NCBI GenBank assembly: GCA_023265455.1
Contig: JAHFTQ010000008.1
Span: 42,140-106,139, forward strand
Reading direction: 5' to 3'
Source: Parachlamydiales bacterium
Lineage (GTDB): Bacteria > Chlamydiota > Chlamydiia > Chlamydiales > Rhabdochlamydiaceae
DNA length: 64,000 nt
Positions 55,298 to 63,891 of the stretch are shown piece by piece. Under the pieces are notes generated by a model. That model ran no database searches. It was given only the letters and a program-made list of their open reading frames with translations, and was not told the DNA's origin. Every line of letters begins with the position of its first letter. The stretch's first letter is position 1. The translations under genes and the position numbers were made by a program.

Positions 55298-55486
55298 ATG
55301 AAGACGCCAGCTGCCAGGGAGGACAAGACCCTCAATGAGTTCGTATTGGAGTCAGTCAGGATGCGATGTCCTCGGTCTCATACACCTAATGCTGTGACAG
55401 TGAAGGCGCTTCAAGATGCTGAAAAAGACGAAGGTCTTATTGAATTCGATTCGATCGAAGACTTCTTCAAAACGCTGGATAAATAA
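55298..55486 (+). pseudogene. Truncated orphan RHH/RelB-type antitoxin
   Basis: 62 codons. DKTLNEFVLESV and GLIEFDSIEDFFKTL match the middle and end of DUF1778/RelB-family antitoxins. The N-terminal strand and first helix (~25 residues) are missing. There is no toxin gene: a terminator and dnaK follow, and an Omp gene lies upstream. No clear SD. Best read as a decayed remnant. Confidence 0.65.
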
Positions 55487-55516
55487 AAAAAACCTCCTCC
55501 CGGGTCGGGAGGAGGT
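55485..55516 (-). terminator. Terminator of hrcA-grpE-dnaK
   Basis: CCTCCTCCC/GGGAGGAGG stem; on the minus strand it is followed by a run of U. It sits 10 nt after the dnaK stop. Confidence 0.93.
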
Positions 55517-55525
55517 CATTAACGA

Positions 55526-57436
55526 TTACTTCTGGTCGTCGTCGAGAATTTCGACTTCGGCTTCTTCGACGTCAGGTTTGGATTTGGGCTCGGAAGGTCC
55601 GCCTTGGGGAGGAGCCTCGGCTTGAGGTGCTTGCTGCATCGCTTCGCCGATTTTTTGCATGTGGGTATTCAGCTCATTTGCAGCTGACTTGATCGCATCG
55701 ATGTCGGTGCCTTGAAGGGCTTTTTTAACGGCATCAATGTGAGTTTGAATCTCACTTGCAACTTGAGCGGGGATCTTGTCTTTATGATCGGCAAGAGCCT
55801 TCTCAGCGCGGAAGGCAAGGGCATCAGCTTCATTGCGGGCTTCCACGTCCTCTTTCCGTTTCTTATCTTCTTCTGCATGCTCTTCAGCATCTTTGAGCAT
55901 CCGTTTGACTTCGGCTTCGGAAAGACCAGATTTAGCTTCGATGCGGATTTTTTGCTCTTTACCGGTTTGGAGGTCTTTGGCAGAGACGTGCAAAATTCCA
56001 TCGGCATCAATATCAAAGCTCACTTCGATCTGAGGCCTTCCACGAGGAGCAGGAGGAATATCAGAGAGATCAAAGTTTCCGATCTTTTTATTGTCATTAG
56101 CCATCTTGCGCTCTCCTTGGAGAACACTGATGGTCACAGCAGGTTGGTTGTCGGCTGCAGTTGAAAAGACTTGCTTTTTCTGGGTCGGGATCGTGGTGTT
56201 TCTCTCAACGATCGGAGTCATCACACCGCCCATGGTTTCAATACCGAGGGTGAGGGGAATGACGTCGAGGAGCAAGATATCTTTGACTTCGCCTGTTAAG
56301 ACAGCGCCTTGGATACCGGCGCCAATGGCGACAACTTCGTCGGGGTTAACGCCTTTATGAGGCTCTCTACCGAAGATCTCTTTGACTTTCCGTTCAACGG
56401 CGGGCATGCGGGTCATTCCTCCCACCAAGATGACTTCATCGATTTGATCTTTGGAAAGACCAGAGTCTTTTAAGGCTTTTTGGCAAGGCTCAACGGTCCG
56501 TTCGATGAGATCATGGACGAGCGACTCGAGCTTAGCGCGAGACAGCGTCAGAGCTAAGTGTTTAGGACCTGAAGCATCAACCGTGATGAACGGTTGGTTG
56601 ATCTCTGTCGACTGTGTTCCTGACAGTTCGATTTTGGATTTTTCCGCGGCATCGCGTAGGCGCTGCAGGGCCATTTTGTCTTTGCTGAGATCGATCCCGT
56701 GTTCTTTTTTGAACTCGTCGAGCATCCAGCGGAGGATCGCGTTATCGAAATCGTCACCGCCTAGGTGCGTGTCGCCGTTGGTGGCACGGACTTCGAATAC
56801 GCCATCTCCCATTTCAAGGATCGAAATATCAAAGGTTCCTCCACCGAGGTCGAATACTGCAATTTTTTTGTCATGTCCTTTATCGAATCCATAAGCTAAG
56901 GCAGCGGCAGTGGGCTCAGCGATAATTCTTTTGACATCGAGGCCCGCAATGCGTCCCGCATCTTTTGTCGATTGCCGTTGGGAGTCGTTGAAGTAGGCAG
57001 GAACCGTGATCACGGCTTCTGTGACTTTTTCTCCGAGGTAGGCTTCGGCAGTCTCTTTCATTTTTATCAAGATTTGAGCGCCGACTTCTTCAGGGGAAAG
57101 GATCTTTCCATCAACTTCAAAGACAGCATCGCCGTTGGCATTTTTGGTGACTTTGTAAGGGACGTGTTTGATCTCTTCTTGAACTTCGCTGGCTTTACGG
57201 CCAATAAAGCGTTTAGAAGAGGCAATGGTTCTCTCCGGGTTCATGACGGCTTGGCGCTTAGCGGGAACACCGACAAGGCGTTCATCGCCTTTGTAGCCGA
57301 CGACGGAAGGGGTTGTGCGTCCTCCTTCAGCGTTCGGGATAACGACGGGGGAGCCTCCCTCCATGATAGAGACACATGAATTAGTAGTCCCTAAATCGAT
57401 CCCGATGATTTTACTTTTCTTCTTTTGAGTTGTCAT
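55526..57436 (-). CDS. dnaK: Hsp70 chaperone DnaK
   Basis: 636 residues: [34 protein letters not shown], the [12 protein letters not shown] and [14 protein letters not shown] motifs, and a substrate-binding domain, ending in an acidic tail [13 protein letters not shown]. Folding of nascent and stressed proteins, with GrpE in the same operon and ClpB at the other end of the window. Overlaps grpE by 26 nt. Confidence 0.98.
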   Translation of the reverse strand: MTTQKKKSKIIGIDLGTTNSCVSIMEGGSPVVIPNAEGGRTTPSVVGYKGDERLVGVPAKRQAVMNPERTIASSKRFIGRKASEVQEEIKHVPYKVTKNANGDAVFEVDGKILSPEEVGAQILIKMKETAEAYLGEKVTEAVITVPAYFNDSQRQSTKDAGRIAGLDVKRIIAEPTAAALAYGFDKGHDKKIAVFDLGGGTFDISILEMGDGVFEVRATNGDTHLGGDDFDNAILRWMLDEFKKEHGIDLSKDKMALQRLRDAAEKSKIELSGTQSTEINQPFITVDASGPKHLALTLSRAKLESLVHDLIERTVEPCQKALKDSGLSKDQIDEVILVGGMTRMPAVERKVKEIFGREPHKGVNPDEVVAIGAGIQGAVLTGEVKDILLLDVIPLTLGIETMGGVMTPIVERNTTIPTQKKQVFSTAADNQPAVTISVLQGERKMANDNKKIGNFDLSDIPPAPRGRPQIEVSFDIDADGILHVSAKDLQTGKEQKIRIEAKSGLSEAEVKRMLKDAEEHAEEDKKRKEDVEARNEADALAFRAEKALADHKDKIPAQVASEIQTHIDAVKKALQGTDIDAIKSAANELNTHMQKIGEAMQQAPQAEAPPQGGPSEPKSKPDVEEAEVEILDDDQK

Positions 57437-57935
57437 GGTTTTCTCCTTCTTTAATTAAGTTAATTTTTTTTGCGACCTTGACACGGGCCGGGCGGATGAT
57501 GCGGTCTTTGCAGCTGTAGCCTTTGACGAACTCCTGGAGAATGGTTCCCTCGGGAGCTGCGTCGGTCTCGCACATTTCAACAGCTTCGTGTTTTAATGCA
57601 TCAAACCGCTCGCCTACCGAGACGAAGGGAGCGACGCCGTTTTGTGTCAGAATGTCTTTAAGTTGTCCTAAAATCATTTGAAATCCGAGCGCCCAGTTGC
57701 GCACTTCGCCAGACATTTGGTCAGCGAACTTCAAAGCGTTTTCAAAGTTGTCTAAAGGTCCTAAAATCTCAGAGAGAATGTTCTCAATTCCAAACCTGAG
57801 ACTCTCTTGTTTTTCTTTTTGCATCCGCTTGCGCATATTTTCGACATCGGCCAGCAGCCGCAAGTATTTATCTTTGTAATCGATGACCTCTTCTGTTATT
57901 GGCGGGGGTTGGATATCGGTTGGTTCATCAGGCAT
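57411..57935 (-). CDS. grpE: Nucleotide-exchange factor GrpE
   Basis: 174 residues: long N-terminal coiled coil ([21 protein letters not shown]) and the C-terminal beta wing ([23 protein letters not shown]). It releases ADP from DnaK. It overlaps hrcA by 1 nt and dnaK by 26 nt, so the three are translated together. Confidence 0.97.
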   Translation of the reverse strand: MPDEPTDIQPPPITEEVIDYKDKYLRLLADVENMRKRMQKEKQESLRFGIENILSEILGPLDNFENALKFADQMSGEVRNWALGFQMILGQLKDILTQNGVAPFVSVGERFDALKHEAVEMCETDAAPEGTILQEFVKGYSCKDRIIRPARVKVAKKINLIKEGENHDNSKEEK

Positions 57936-59032
57936 TATTTATTCTCCAATAGTAAATATTCGAAACCAGCAGTTTCAGGCTGCCGGAAGGTGATTTTAAA
58001 CTTGTACAAGCTCTTTGTCAGAGATTCGCTGATGGTTTCTGATGCAGTGTCTAACAAACCAAATAGCTTGCGGTAGGGGATCCGATTAGGGCCTAAGAGC
58101 GCAATGACGCCCACGATGCTTTGGTTAATGCGGTAGGGGATCGCAAGAGCAGAGCAAGCCTGGAGATGATCTCCAATCCAACATTTTAAATCGCCAGCTT
58201 TTGAGCATTCTTGAAGCAGGACTCTCAGAGCGTGTTCGTTTTCAAAGAGGCCCAGGCCCTCTGCGAGTGCCGTCGCATCGTTAAAATCGGGATAGGCTAA
58301 AAGTTTAGAAAAGCCCGTCTTATAAATATCTTCTGTGGTGAAATGAGTACTGCCGACGAGATGGCGCATCATCACCTCGCTGTAGAACCGAGCTGCTAAG
58401 GTCTCTTCTTCAAGAGGAAGAGTCGGTTTGTCAAGGCCCGTGAGCTTCCAGCGGAAAAAACTCTCAAGGCGCTTTAAGGTGAAGCTGGTCATTTTTTTGT
58501 CAGCATAAAGGAGCTCGGTATGGACTTGCCCGAAATCGGTGATCAAAACGCAGAGGCACCGGTTGGAGTTGATGCCAACAAGTTTGATGTCCATGACAAA
58601 ATCGTGATCAAAGCGAGGAGCCGATAAAAAGACAGCGCAGCGCGAAGCTTCGCTGAGCACTTCTGCAACGGCTTGTAGGTAACCTGCCAGTTCTCTAGTC
58701 TCTTTCTTGAGAGCGGTTTGTAAAAACCGCTTTTCTTTGTCATCCCAAAGAGGGGATTTGAGGTAGGTCTCTGCATAGAATTTATAGGCCGCAGGGGTTG
58801 GAACCCGTCCGCCTGAGGAGTGTTGTTGTTTGAGATAGCCATCTTCTTCAAGCTTAGAGAAATAGTTGCGGATGGTCGCTGAGCTAACAGATTCAAACCC
58901 CTTCTCTTTCAAGGTGTTAGATCCGATCGGCTTGCCGGTCTCTAAATAGAGCTCGACGAGACCGAGCAGGACCCACTTTTCTCGTTGGTCTTTAGGCGGT
59001 TTACGAGGGACTAAGCTTTTCATAAGTTCCAT
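57935..59032 (-). CDS. hrcA: Heat-inducible repressor HrcA
   Basis: 365 residues with the N-terminal winged helix (LETGKPIGSNTL, VSSATIRNYFSKLEEDGYL) and the GAF-like core with SIVGVIALLGPNRIPY. HrcA binds CIRCE and represses hrcA-grpE-dnaK. A second ATG at 59023 (MKSLVPRK) is also possible. The C-terminal ~20 residues (ITFRQPETAGFEYLL) form the extension seen in chlamydial HrcA. Confidence 0.97.
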   Translation of the reverse strand: MELMKSLVPRKPPKDQREKWVLLGLVELYLETGKPIGSNTLKEKGFESVSSATIRNYFSKLEEDGYLKQQHSSGGRVPTPAAYKFYAETYLKSPLWDDKEKRFLQTALKKETRELAGYLQAVAEVLSEASRCAVFLSAPRFDHDFVMDIKLVGINSNRCLCVLITDFGQVHTELLYADKKMTSFTLKRLESFFRWKLTGLDKPTLPLEEETLAARFYSEVMMRHLVGSTHFTTEDIYKTGFSKLLAYPDFNDATALAEGLGLFENEHALRVLLQECSKAGDLKCWIGDHLQACSALAIPYRINQSIVGVIALLGPNRIPYRKLFGLLDTASETISESLTKSLYKFKITFRQPETAGFEYLLLENK

Positions 59033-59066
59033 TATAGGAAAAAGACCCTCAAAAAGGCAAGCAAAA

Positions 59067-59093
59067 TTAGCGGTCTATATTGCAAAGTGCTAA
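59067..59093 (-). promoter_or_regulatory. CIRCE operator upstream of hrcA
   Basis: In the minus orientation TTAGCACTT-N9-GACCGCTAA, against the consensus TTAGCACTC-N9-GAGTGCTAA: left half 8/9, right half 7/9, spacer exactly 9. It lies 34 nt before the hrcA start. A weak promoter (TTGCTT-17-TAAACA) would begin transcription right at the operator. Confidence 0.85.
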
Positions 59094-59139
59094 ATGTTTA
59101 TTTAAACAATTAATTATAAGCAAGATATAATTGTAAAAC

Positions 59140-59192
59140 CTAATCCTGCAAAATCCTGCAAAAAAGAGCGTTGCAGGATTTTGCAGGATTAG
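59140..59192. repeat. Perfect 20-bp inverted repeat with internal duplication
   Basis: Arms AATCCTGCAAAATCCTGCAA (59142-59161) and its complement (59171-59190), loop 9 nt. Each arm holds ATCCTGCAA twice. It ends in GGATTAGAGG 17 nt before the ATP-binding gene, so it may control that gene. Confidence 0.9.
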
Positions 59193-59208
59193 AGGAAAAT
59201 GAAATATT

Positions 59209-60195
59209 ATGAAATCGTTTTTAAGCCTTTCGTTTGATCAACAGCCTCTATCCGGCTCATCCAAGGAGGATTTGAAGCCCGAACTTGTGGATCGGTTTTT
59301 TAAAGGGATTAAACGCAAGGAAAGTGAAGAGAAATTACGTTTCTTGGGAGTCTTAACGATATCCGCTCGCCGGGTTGTTCTATCACTAGGAGGTTTGCTT
59401 CTATTTGGAAAAAATGATAGAAGGAATCAGCTTGTCCCTGATGCTAGAGTTCGTTGTGCTCGTTTTCTGGGAGATGATAAGACAAATATTTTAGATCGGT
59501 ATGAGGTCGAGGGAACCTTGCTAGACGCTGTGGATGAAGTTCCCAAATTTATTGCGCGTAATACTCGGTTGACGGCTCAAATTCGAGAAATACGCCGAAA
59601 AGACATCCCAGAATATCCTCTCATCGCAGTTCGTGAGTCGTTAATTAATGCATTGGTGCATGCTGATTATTCCATTACGGGATCTCATATTCAAATTGCA
59701 ATTTTTGATAATCGCCTTGAGATTCAAAATCCGGGGATGCTGCCCTTTGGTTTTACGATGGAGGACTTTAAATCGGGCGTGAGTCGCATCAGAAACCGGG
59801 TCATTGCACGGACATTTCACGAATTAAACCTCATGGAAGAATGGGGCAGCGGTTATCGCAGAATTATCGAAGCGTGTCGAAGCGGGGGATATCCAGAGCC
59901 CAAATGGGAAGAGCTAGGTACGATGATCCGGGTGACTTTCTTTCCCCACTCTCAATCGCTTCTGCCTGGAAAAACAGCACGAACATTAGTGACCGAGGAA
60001 GAGATGAGAGAGATAGAAAAAGCCATTCTTTCCCTGTTTAAGAAAGGAGATCTGCTGCCTTTTCGTGAAATTTTCAAAAAAATCAAACCTCCAATTTCTG
60101 AGAGGTCTTTACGTTATAGCTTAGCGCGACTAAAAGAGCAGGGGTTGCTGGTCTCTAAGGAGAAGGGGCGAGCAACGATGTGGCAGCGTTCTTGA
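59209..60195 (+). CDS. ATP-binding (AlbA_2/HATPase_c_4-type) protein lacking its N-terminal domain
   Basis: 328 residues. It begins in SFDQQPLSGSSKEDLKPE, which in full-length family members follows an AlbA_2 (Schlafen-like) domain of ~150 residues. The rest is complete: GGLLLFGKN, the GHKL ATPase region VRESLINALVHADYS and IEIQNPG-like LEIQNPGMLP, and a C-terminal winged helix (SERSLRYSLARLKEQGLL). Probably a regulator. It may be truncated or a natural short version. It ends 1 nt before the convergent higA stop. Confidence 0.8.
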   Translation: MKSFLSLSFDQQPLSGSSKEDLKPELVDRFFKGIKRKESEEKLRFLGVLTISARRVVLSLGGLLLFGKNDRRNQLVPDARVRCARFLGDDKTNILDRYEVEGTLLDAVDEVPKFIARNTRLTAQIREIRRKDIPEYPLIAVRESLINALVHADYSITGSHIQIAIFDNRLEIQNPGMLPFGFTMEDFKSGVSRIRNRVIARTFHELNLMEEWGSGYRRIIEACRSGGYPEPKWEELGTMIRVTFFPHSQSLLPGKTARTLVTEEEMREIEKAILSLFKKGDLLPFREIFKKIKPPISERSLRYSLARLKEQGLLVSKEKGRATMWQRS

Positions 60196-60196
60196 T

Positions 60197-60535
60197 TTAT
60201 ACCGAACGTAAAGAGCGTCTTCTGGATCTGGATACACGTGCGACTTTGGGAGAAATGCGTTTAATTTTTCTTCGCTTTTGGGCTGCTTCCCATAGATTGA
60301 CATCGCTTTGCAATCCTATCCAAAATTCAGGTGAGGTTCCTAGGGCGTCAGCGAGATCTAGTGCGATGTCTTCAGTAATAGCTCTCGTGCCGTTGATCAG
60401 GGCGCTGAGTTTGGGCTGAGTCCATGTCCCACCTAAGTGTTTAACAAATTCAGACTGTGAGAGTCCTAAAGGGATCAAAAACTCTTCCATTAAGATTTTT
60501 CCGGGGGGTGTTGGTTTGCGATGAGTTGGTATCAT
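60197..60535 (-). CDS. higA: HigA-family antitoxin, orphan
   Basis: 112 residues: PTPPGKILMEEFLIPLGLSQ, HLGGTWTQPKLSALINGTRAI and SPEFWIGLQSDVNLWEA are typical of HigA/VapI XRE antitoxins. Usually higB is directly upstream; here only 59 nt separate it from gdh, so no toxin is present. The C-terminus is basic (SRSRRRSLRSV). A palindrome before the start may be its operator. Confidence 0.88.
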   Translation of the reverse strand: MIPTHRKPTPPGKILMEEFLIPLGLSQSEFVKHLGGTWTQPKLSALINGTRAITEDIALDLADALGTSPEFWIGLQSDVNLWEAAQKRRKIKRISPKVARVSRSRRRSLRSV

Positions 60536-60537
60536 AT

Positions 60538-60551
60538 TGATCTACTGATCA
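60538..60551. promoter_or_regulatory. Possible HigA operator
   Basis: TGATC-TACT-GATCA, 2 nt upstream of the higA ATG. Symmetry extends outward as AT/AT. Position only. Confidence 0.45.
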
Positions 60552-60594
60552 TATCAGGCTTTATAAAATTAGAAGATAAAAAATATTCGAAAAA

Positions 60595-63582
60595 TCAGGG
60601 CCCTATGATTGCCTGATCATTGACGATGAGGGGCAGGACATCGACAATCGAGGGTGACCAGGAGAGGCCTTTGCGGTAGACGAGGCGCTGGGCTAAGAAA
60701 CAGGCGATGATCGCCTTTTTATGGACATCGGGAACTTCTTTCAAAATACGGTCAGAGTAGGTCTTTCTCAGAATAGGTGGGCAATAATTGAGTAGGGCTT
60801 GTGTCAGTGAATCATTCAACAGTGTCTCTTTTGAAAAGTGAGCGAGAAGCTCGTCGGTATAGGCATTGATGCGCTCAGAGATCCAATCGGAGAGATCGGT
60901 GAGAAAGGCTTCTCCATGAGAGGAGAGAAGCAGCTGCGCTTCGTCTTTGGAACGGGTTTCAATGATCGTGAGGATCTCTTGAACCAGTGTAGGTTTGGCT
61001 TTTAGAAATTCTTCTTCGGAGAGTACTAGGCTAGAGAGAACTTCGAAGGAAGAACAGATCACTCCCCCTTTATTTGCAGAGCTGTCTTTGATGATGATCA
61101 CGCCTAGTTTTTCTAAAGAGCGGCGAGCTTCGGGGCTTAGGTACAAGTTGCCGCCTTCAATGATGGCTTGTGAGGTGGGTTTGCCATTTTCATCGAGAAA
61201 GTCTTTGTAGTTATGCTCATTGAGGGTTCGAGGTCTTCCGCCCCCGGTGATGAAGATGTCGGCCTTCACTTGATGGATATGAGTGCGGAGGAGATGGTTC
61301 ATCTCATTGCCGGAGATCCACTCTTGAATAAGCTTGCCATTTTGTTTGCGCATGAGCAGGGTCTGCTGGGCGTAGGCGCTTTCTTCACGGTGAGTCTTTG
61401 TATCTAAGAGAAATCCTCCCTCGGAGAGTTTTTCTCCGGGATAAAATCTTAACGGTTGTCCCTCTTGGAAAAGTTGGTCAATTGTCGCAAGATCGAGCCC
61501 TTGGGGATCGTAGATGGTCCCGGAGATATCGATGGTGGCCAGTAGTTTTGCGGTTTTGGGATAGAAGCTGTAAAGATTATGCATTTGGTTTCCAGCAACA
61601 TCGCCGTCGGGGCCGCCGGTCATTTTGATTGTAAAGTTCTGTTTTTTGGGATCGATGCCGAGGAATTTAAGGACCTCTTCCATGTAGACGTTAACGCCGC
61701 GGGAAGTGACGCCGTATTCTTTATGATTGATGCCGGCTCCTGGCTTGCTGGACATGAAGGCGCTGCCGGGTTTGTAATTGCACGACTTGGCATAGTTACA
61801 GATCCAGATGATCATGTCATTTTGCATGTTTTCATCGGGGCCTAAGTAGATGTACTCGGGTTTTTTATAGTAATCAACGATAGAGGGAGTGCGGAGTTTT
61901 CCATCGGGGTCGCAGTTAATAAGGCTCACGAAACTTTCGATGTACGAGCGCTGGGCTTGATAGAGATATTCGACTTTGTACTCTTTTTGAAAAGTGGCGA
62001 TTTTTTCATCGATGGAAGCGGCTTTTAAGCCGCTGTTTTCAAGTTCATGTCGATAAATGAGCTCTTCGCTGTGTTCATACGGCTCGAGGAGGATGACACC
62101 TTTGGCTCCTCCCTCGGGAATATCTTTGTTCTTTTTTTGCTGTGTATAGGCGAGATTGTAGCACTCAGAAAAAATGTTATTTCTTTCGACTTGGAACCTT
62201 TCAAGCTGTTCGGGATAGACAGTGCGTAGTCCGCCTCTGGCTAGATCTCGAAATCGGATGTGGAATCCGATGAAATGAAGCCCCTTTATGAAAAAGATCG
62301 CAAAGGGAAGCTCGGGAAATTTTTCAACGCGGTTGTAGGGCGTACTCTCCAAGTAAGCAGGGTCCAGACGGAAGGCATGGGCAGTTTTATTAAGTCGGTA
62401 AAAGTTGGTCTTGAGCGTGTACTCGACAAAGTTGAGGCCTTGCTTGAGAATATGTTTGCGGCGGCTATCGTTGGACTCTTGGCCGGTGTCGATCTTATCG
62501 ACGAGGCTTAAGTAATGATTTTTGACTTGGTTGTATTGGTTTAAGTCATGCTTTTCTGGGTGGAATTTCCATTCGAATGCCTGGGTTAGCAAAACGGTGA
62601 GCTCGGGATGGCGGCAAAGTCCCTCTTCGATATTAGCAAAGGAGTAGAGGTAGGGGTCGGCATGGACTAGGACCTGATGGATAAAATGGACCATCGTTTT
62701 GAGGAGATTTCCGAGGTTGCCGCTCAAGAGATGGGAGTCAACGAAGGTAGTCTCAATAATTTCTTGCCCGGGGAAATATTTGAGGGTGGCGAGCTCTTGG
62801 AGGAGCTCATCGATAGGAGCTTTGCCGTGCAGGTTCAGAGACATGAGGAGGATGCTTTGAGGGGTATAGGGGTCGATAAATGTTGCCGCCATCTGTTTCA
62901 GATCGAGGCCATAGCGGTGGATCAAGCGAGTGAGTCTGTAGAGAAATCCTTGTTGGGGAACACTCCGCCACGCTAGCACGATTTGTAAAGAGGGGGGATC
63001 GGGATTTTTGATGACTTCGATTTGACAAGCATCTTGGAGCTGCGCCCTGAATAGAACATCGAAGGCAAGGGCCAGCCGGTCTTTGGCAAGTGAGCGCAAA
63101 AATCTCGCATTCATGCTGGTTAAAAGTTTTTGAAAATCACTTTCTGTGAGGCTGGGATGTTTTTTTTTGACTTGCTCGAAGATGTCTTGTTCTCTTGGTA
63201 GAGGCTCTTCTTTAGTTTCGGTGAAATACAAAGTCGCCACTCTGAGGTTGGAAGAGATACCTGGAAAGGGGGGAGGGACATTGGAAACAAAGGTACGATA
63301 GTTGCAGATTCCTCGCTTCCGGTAATAGTGTAGAACGTGGAGATCGGCCTCAGGACTGTCTAAGCAAAGAGCGATGGCTTTGTTTTTGAAGTGGAGATGC
63401 GAGGTGTAATCTTGGGTATCCAAGTCCATCAGACTATGGGCGACTAAAGTGACGGTTTCTGCATCGGCATCTTCAAAAAAACTTGGAGGCAGATGGTCTT
63501 GCATCCAAAGGTAGTACTTTTCAAATTTTTTACTTTCAGCTTGAAGAGCAGCTTGGAGGTCTTGCTTGTGAGTAGGGGCCAT
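60595..63582 (-). CDS. Large NAD-specific glutamate dehydrogenase
   Basis: 995 residues. The C-terminal ~500 residues hold the Glu/Leu/Phe/Val dehydrogenase core: PEGGAKGVILLEP (substrate lysine region), NMQNDMIIWICNYAKS, KMTGGPDGDVAGNQM (NAD fold), and ADIFITGGGRPRTLNEHNYKDFLD. The N-terminal half is the helical regulatory part of the large NAD-GDH class, shorter than the 1600-residue type. It converts glutamate to 2-oxoglutarate, feeding a TCA cycle from host glutamate. Its own promoter region contains palindromes at 63638-63710. Confidence 0.93.
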   Translation of the reverse strand: MAPTHKQDLQAALQAESKKFEKYYLWMQDHLPPSFFEDADAETVTLVAHSLMDLDTQDYTSHLHFKNKAIALCLDSPEADLHVLHYYRKRGICNYRTFVSNVPPPFPGISSNLRVATLYFTETKEEPLPREQDIFEQVKKKHPSLTESDFQKLLTSMNARFLRSLAKDRLALAFDVLFRAQLQDACQIEVIKNPDPPSLQIVLAWRSVPQQGFLYRLTRLIHRYGLDLKQMAATFIDPYTPQSILLMSLNLHGKAPIDELLQELATLKYFPGQEIIETTFVDSHLLSGNLGNLLKTMVHFIHQVLVHADPYLYSFANIEEGLCRHPELTVLLTQAFEWKFHPEKHDLNQYNQVKNHYLSLVDKIDTGQESNDSRRKHILKQGLNFVEYTLKTNFYRLNKTAHAFRLDPAYLESTPYNRVEKFPELPFAIFFIKGLHFIGFHIRFRDLARGGLRTVYPEQLERFQVERNNIFSECYNLAYTQQKKNKDIPEGGAKGVILLEPYEHSEELIYRHELENSGLKAASIDEKIATFQKEYKVEYLYQAQRSYIESFVSLINCDPDGKLRTPSIVDYYKKPEYIYLGPDENMQNDMIIWICNYAKSCNYKPGSAFMSSKPGAGINHKEYGVTSRGVNVYMEEVLKFLGIDPKKQNFTIKMTGGPDGDVAGNQMHNLYSFYPKTAKLLATIDISGTIYDPQGLDLATIDQLFQEGQPLRFYPGEKLSEGGFLLDTKTHREESAYAQQTLLMRKQNGKLIQEWISGNEMNHLLRTHIHQVKADIFITGGGRPRTLNEHNYKDFLDENGKPTSQAIIEGGNLYLSPEARRSLEKLGVIIIKDSSANKGGVICSSFEVLSSLVLSEEEFLKAKPTLVQEILTIIETRSKDEAQLLLSSHGEAFLTDLSDWISERINAYTDELLAHFSKETLLNDSLTQALLNYCPPILRKTYSDRILKEVPDVHKKAIIACFLAQRLVYRKGLSWSPSIVDVLPLIVNDQAIIGP

Positions 63583-63637
63583 ATCTTTTTATCTAGAGGA
63601 GTATGGCAAGGAAGTCAAAGGGTTTTTTGAGACTATT

Positions 63638-63710
63638 GGAGCGGATCAGAGCAGGTTTTGTGTTTGATCCGCTCCGAATAAGACTTCTATATGCAGCGGA
63701 TCAGACACAA
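63638..63710. repeat. Three-arm GCGGATCA repeat upstream of gdh
   Basis: Arm A GGAGCGGATCA (63638), arm B TGATCCGCTCC (63665, extended form from 63658) and arm C AGCGGATCAGACACAA (63695). B pairs with A (11 bp) or C (about 15 of 16 bp). It may be an operator pair or an RNA switch. Confidence 0.75.
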
Positions 63711-63776
63711 TTTGACTAACCAGTTGAAAATTAACGCCATGTGCAACTTTCAAGCTCTTTTCCTAAAGGGATGAGT

Positions 63777-63891
63777 TTCATCTGCGCAGAGGCGCTACGC
63801 GCGGGAGAGACGCGGAGAACGCAGAGGGGATTTTAAAAAACCTCCCTCTGCGCTCTCTGCGACTCATGCTTTGCGCTTTAGCGCCTCTGCG
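63777..63891. repeat. CGCAGAG-type palindromic repeat, second copy
   Basis: The left part (TTTCATCTGCGCAGAGGCGC...) matches 38965 with about three changes in 48 bp. The right arm AGCGCCTCTGCG closes the base of the hairpin. A group II intron starts immediately after. The sequence 63583-63776 holds no gene. Confidence 0.88.
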
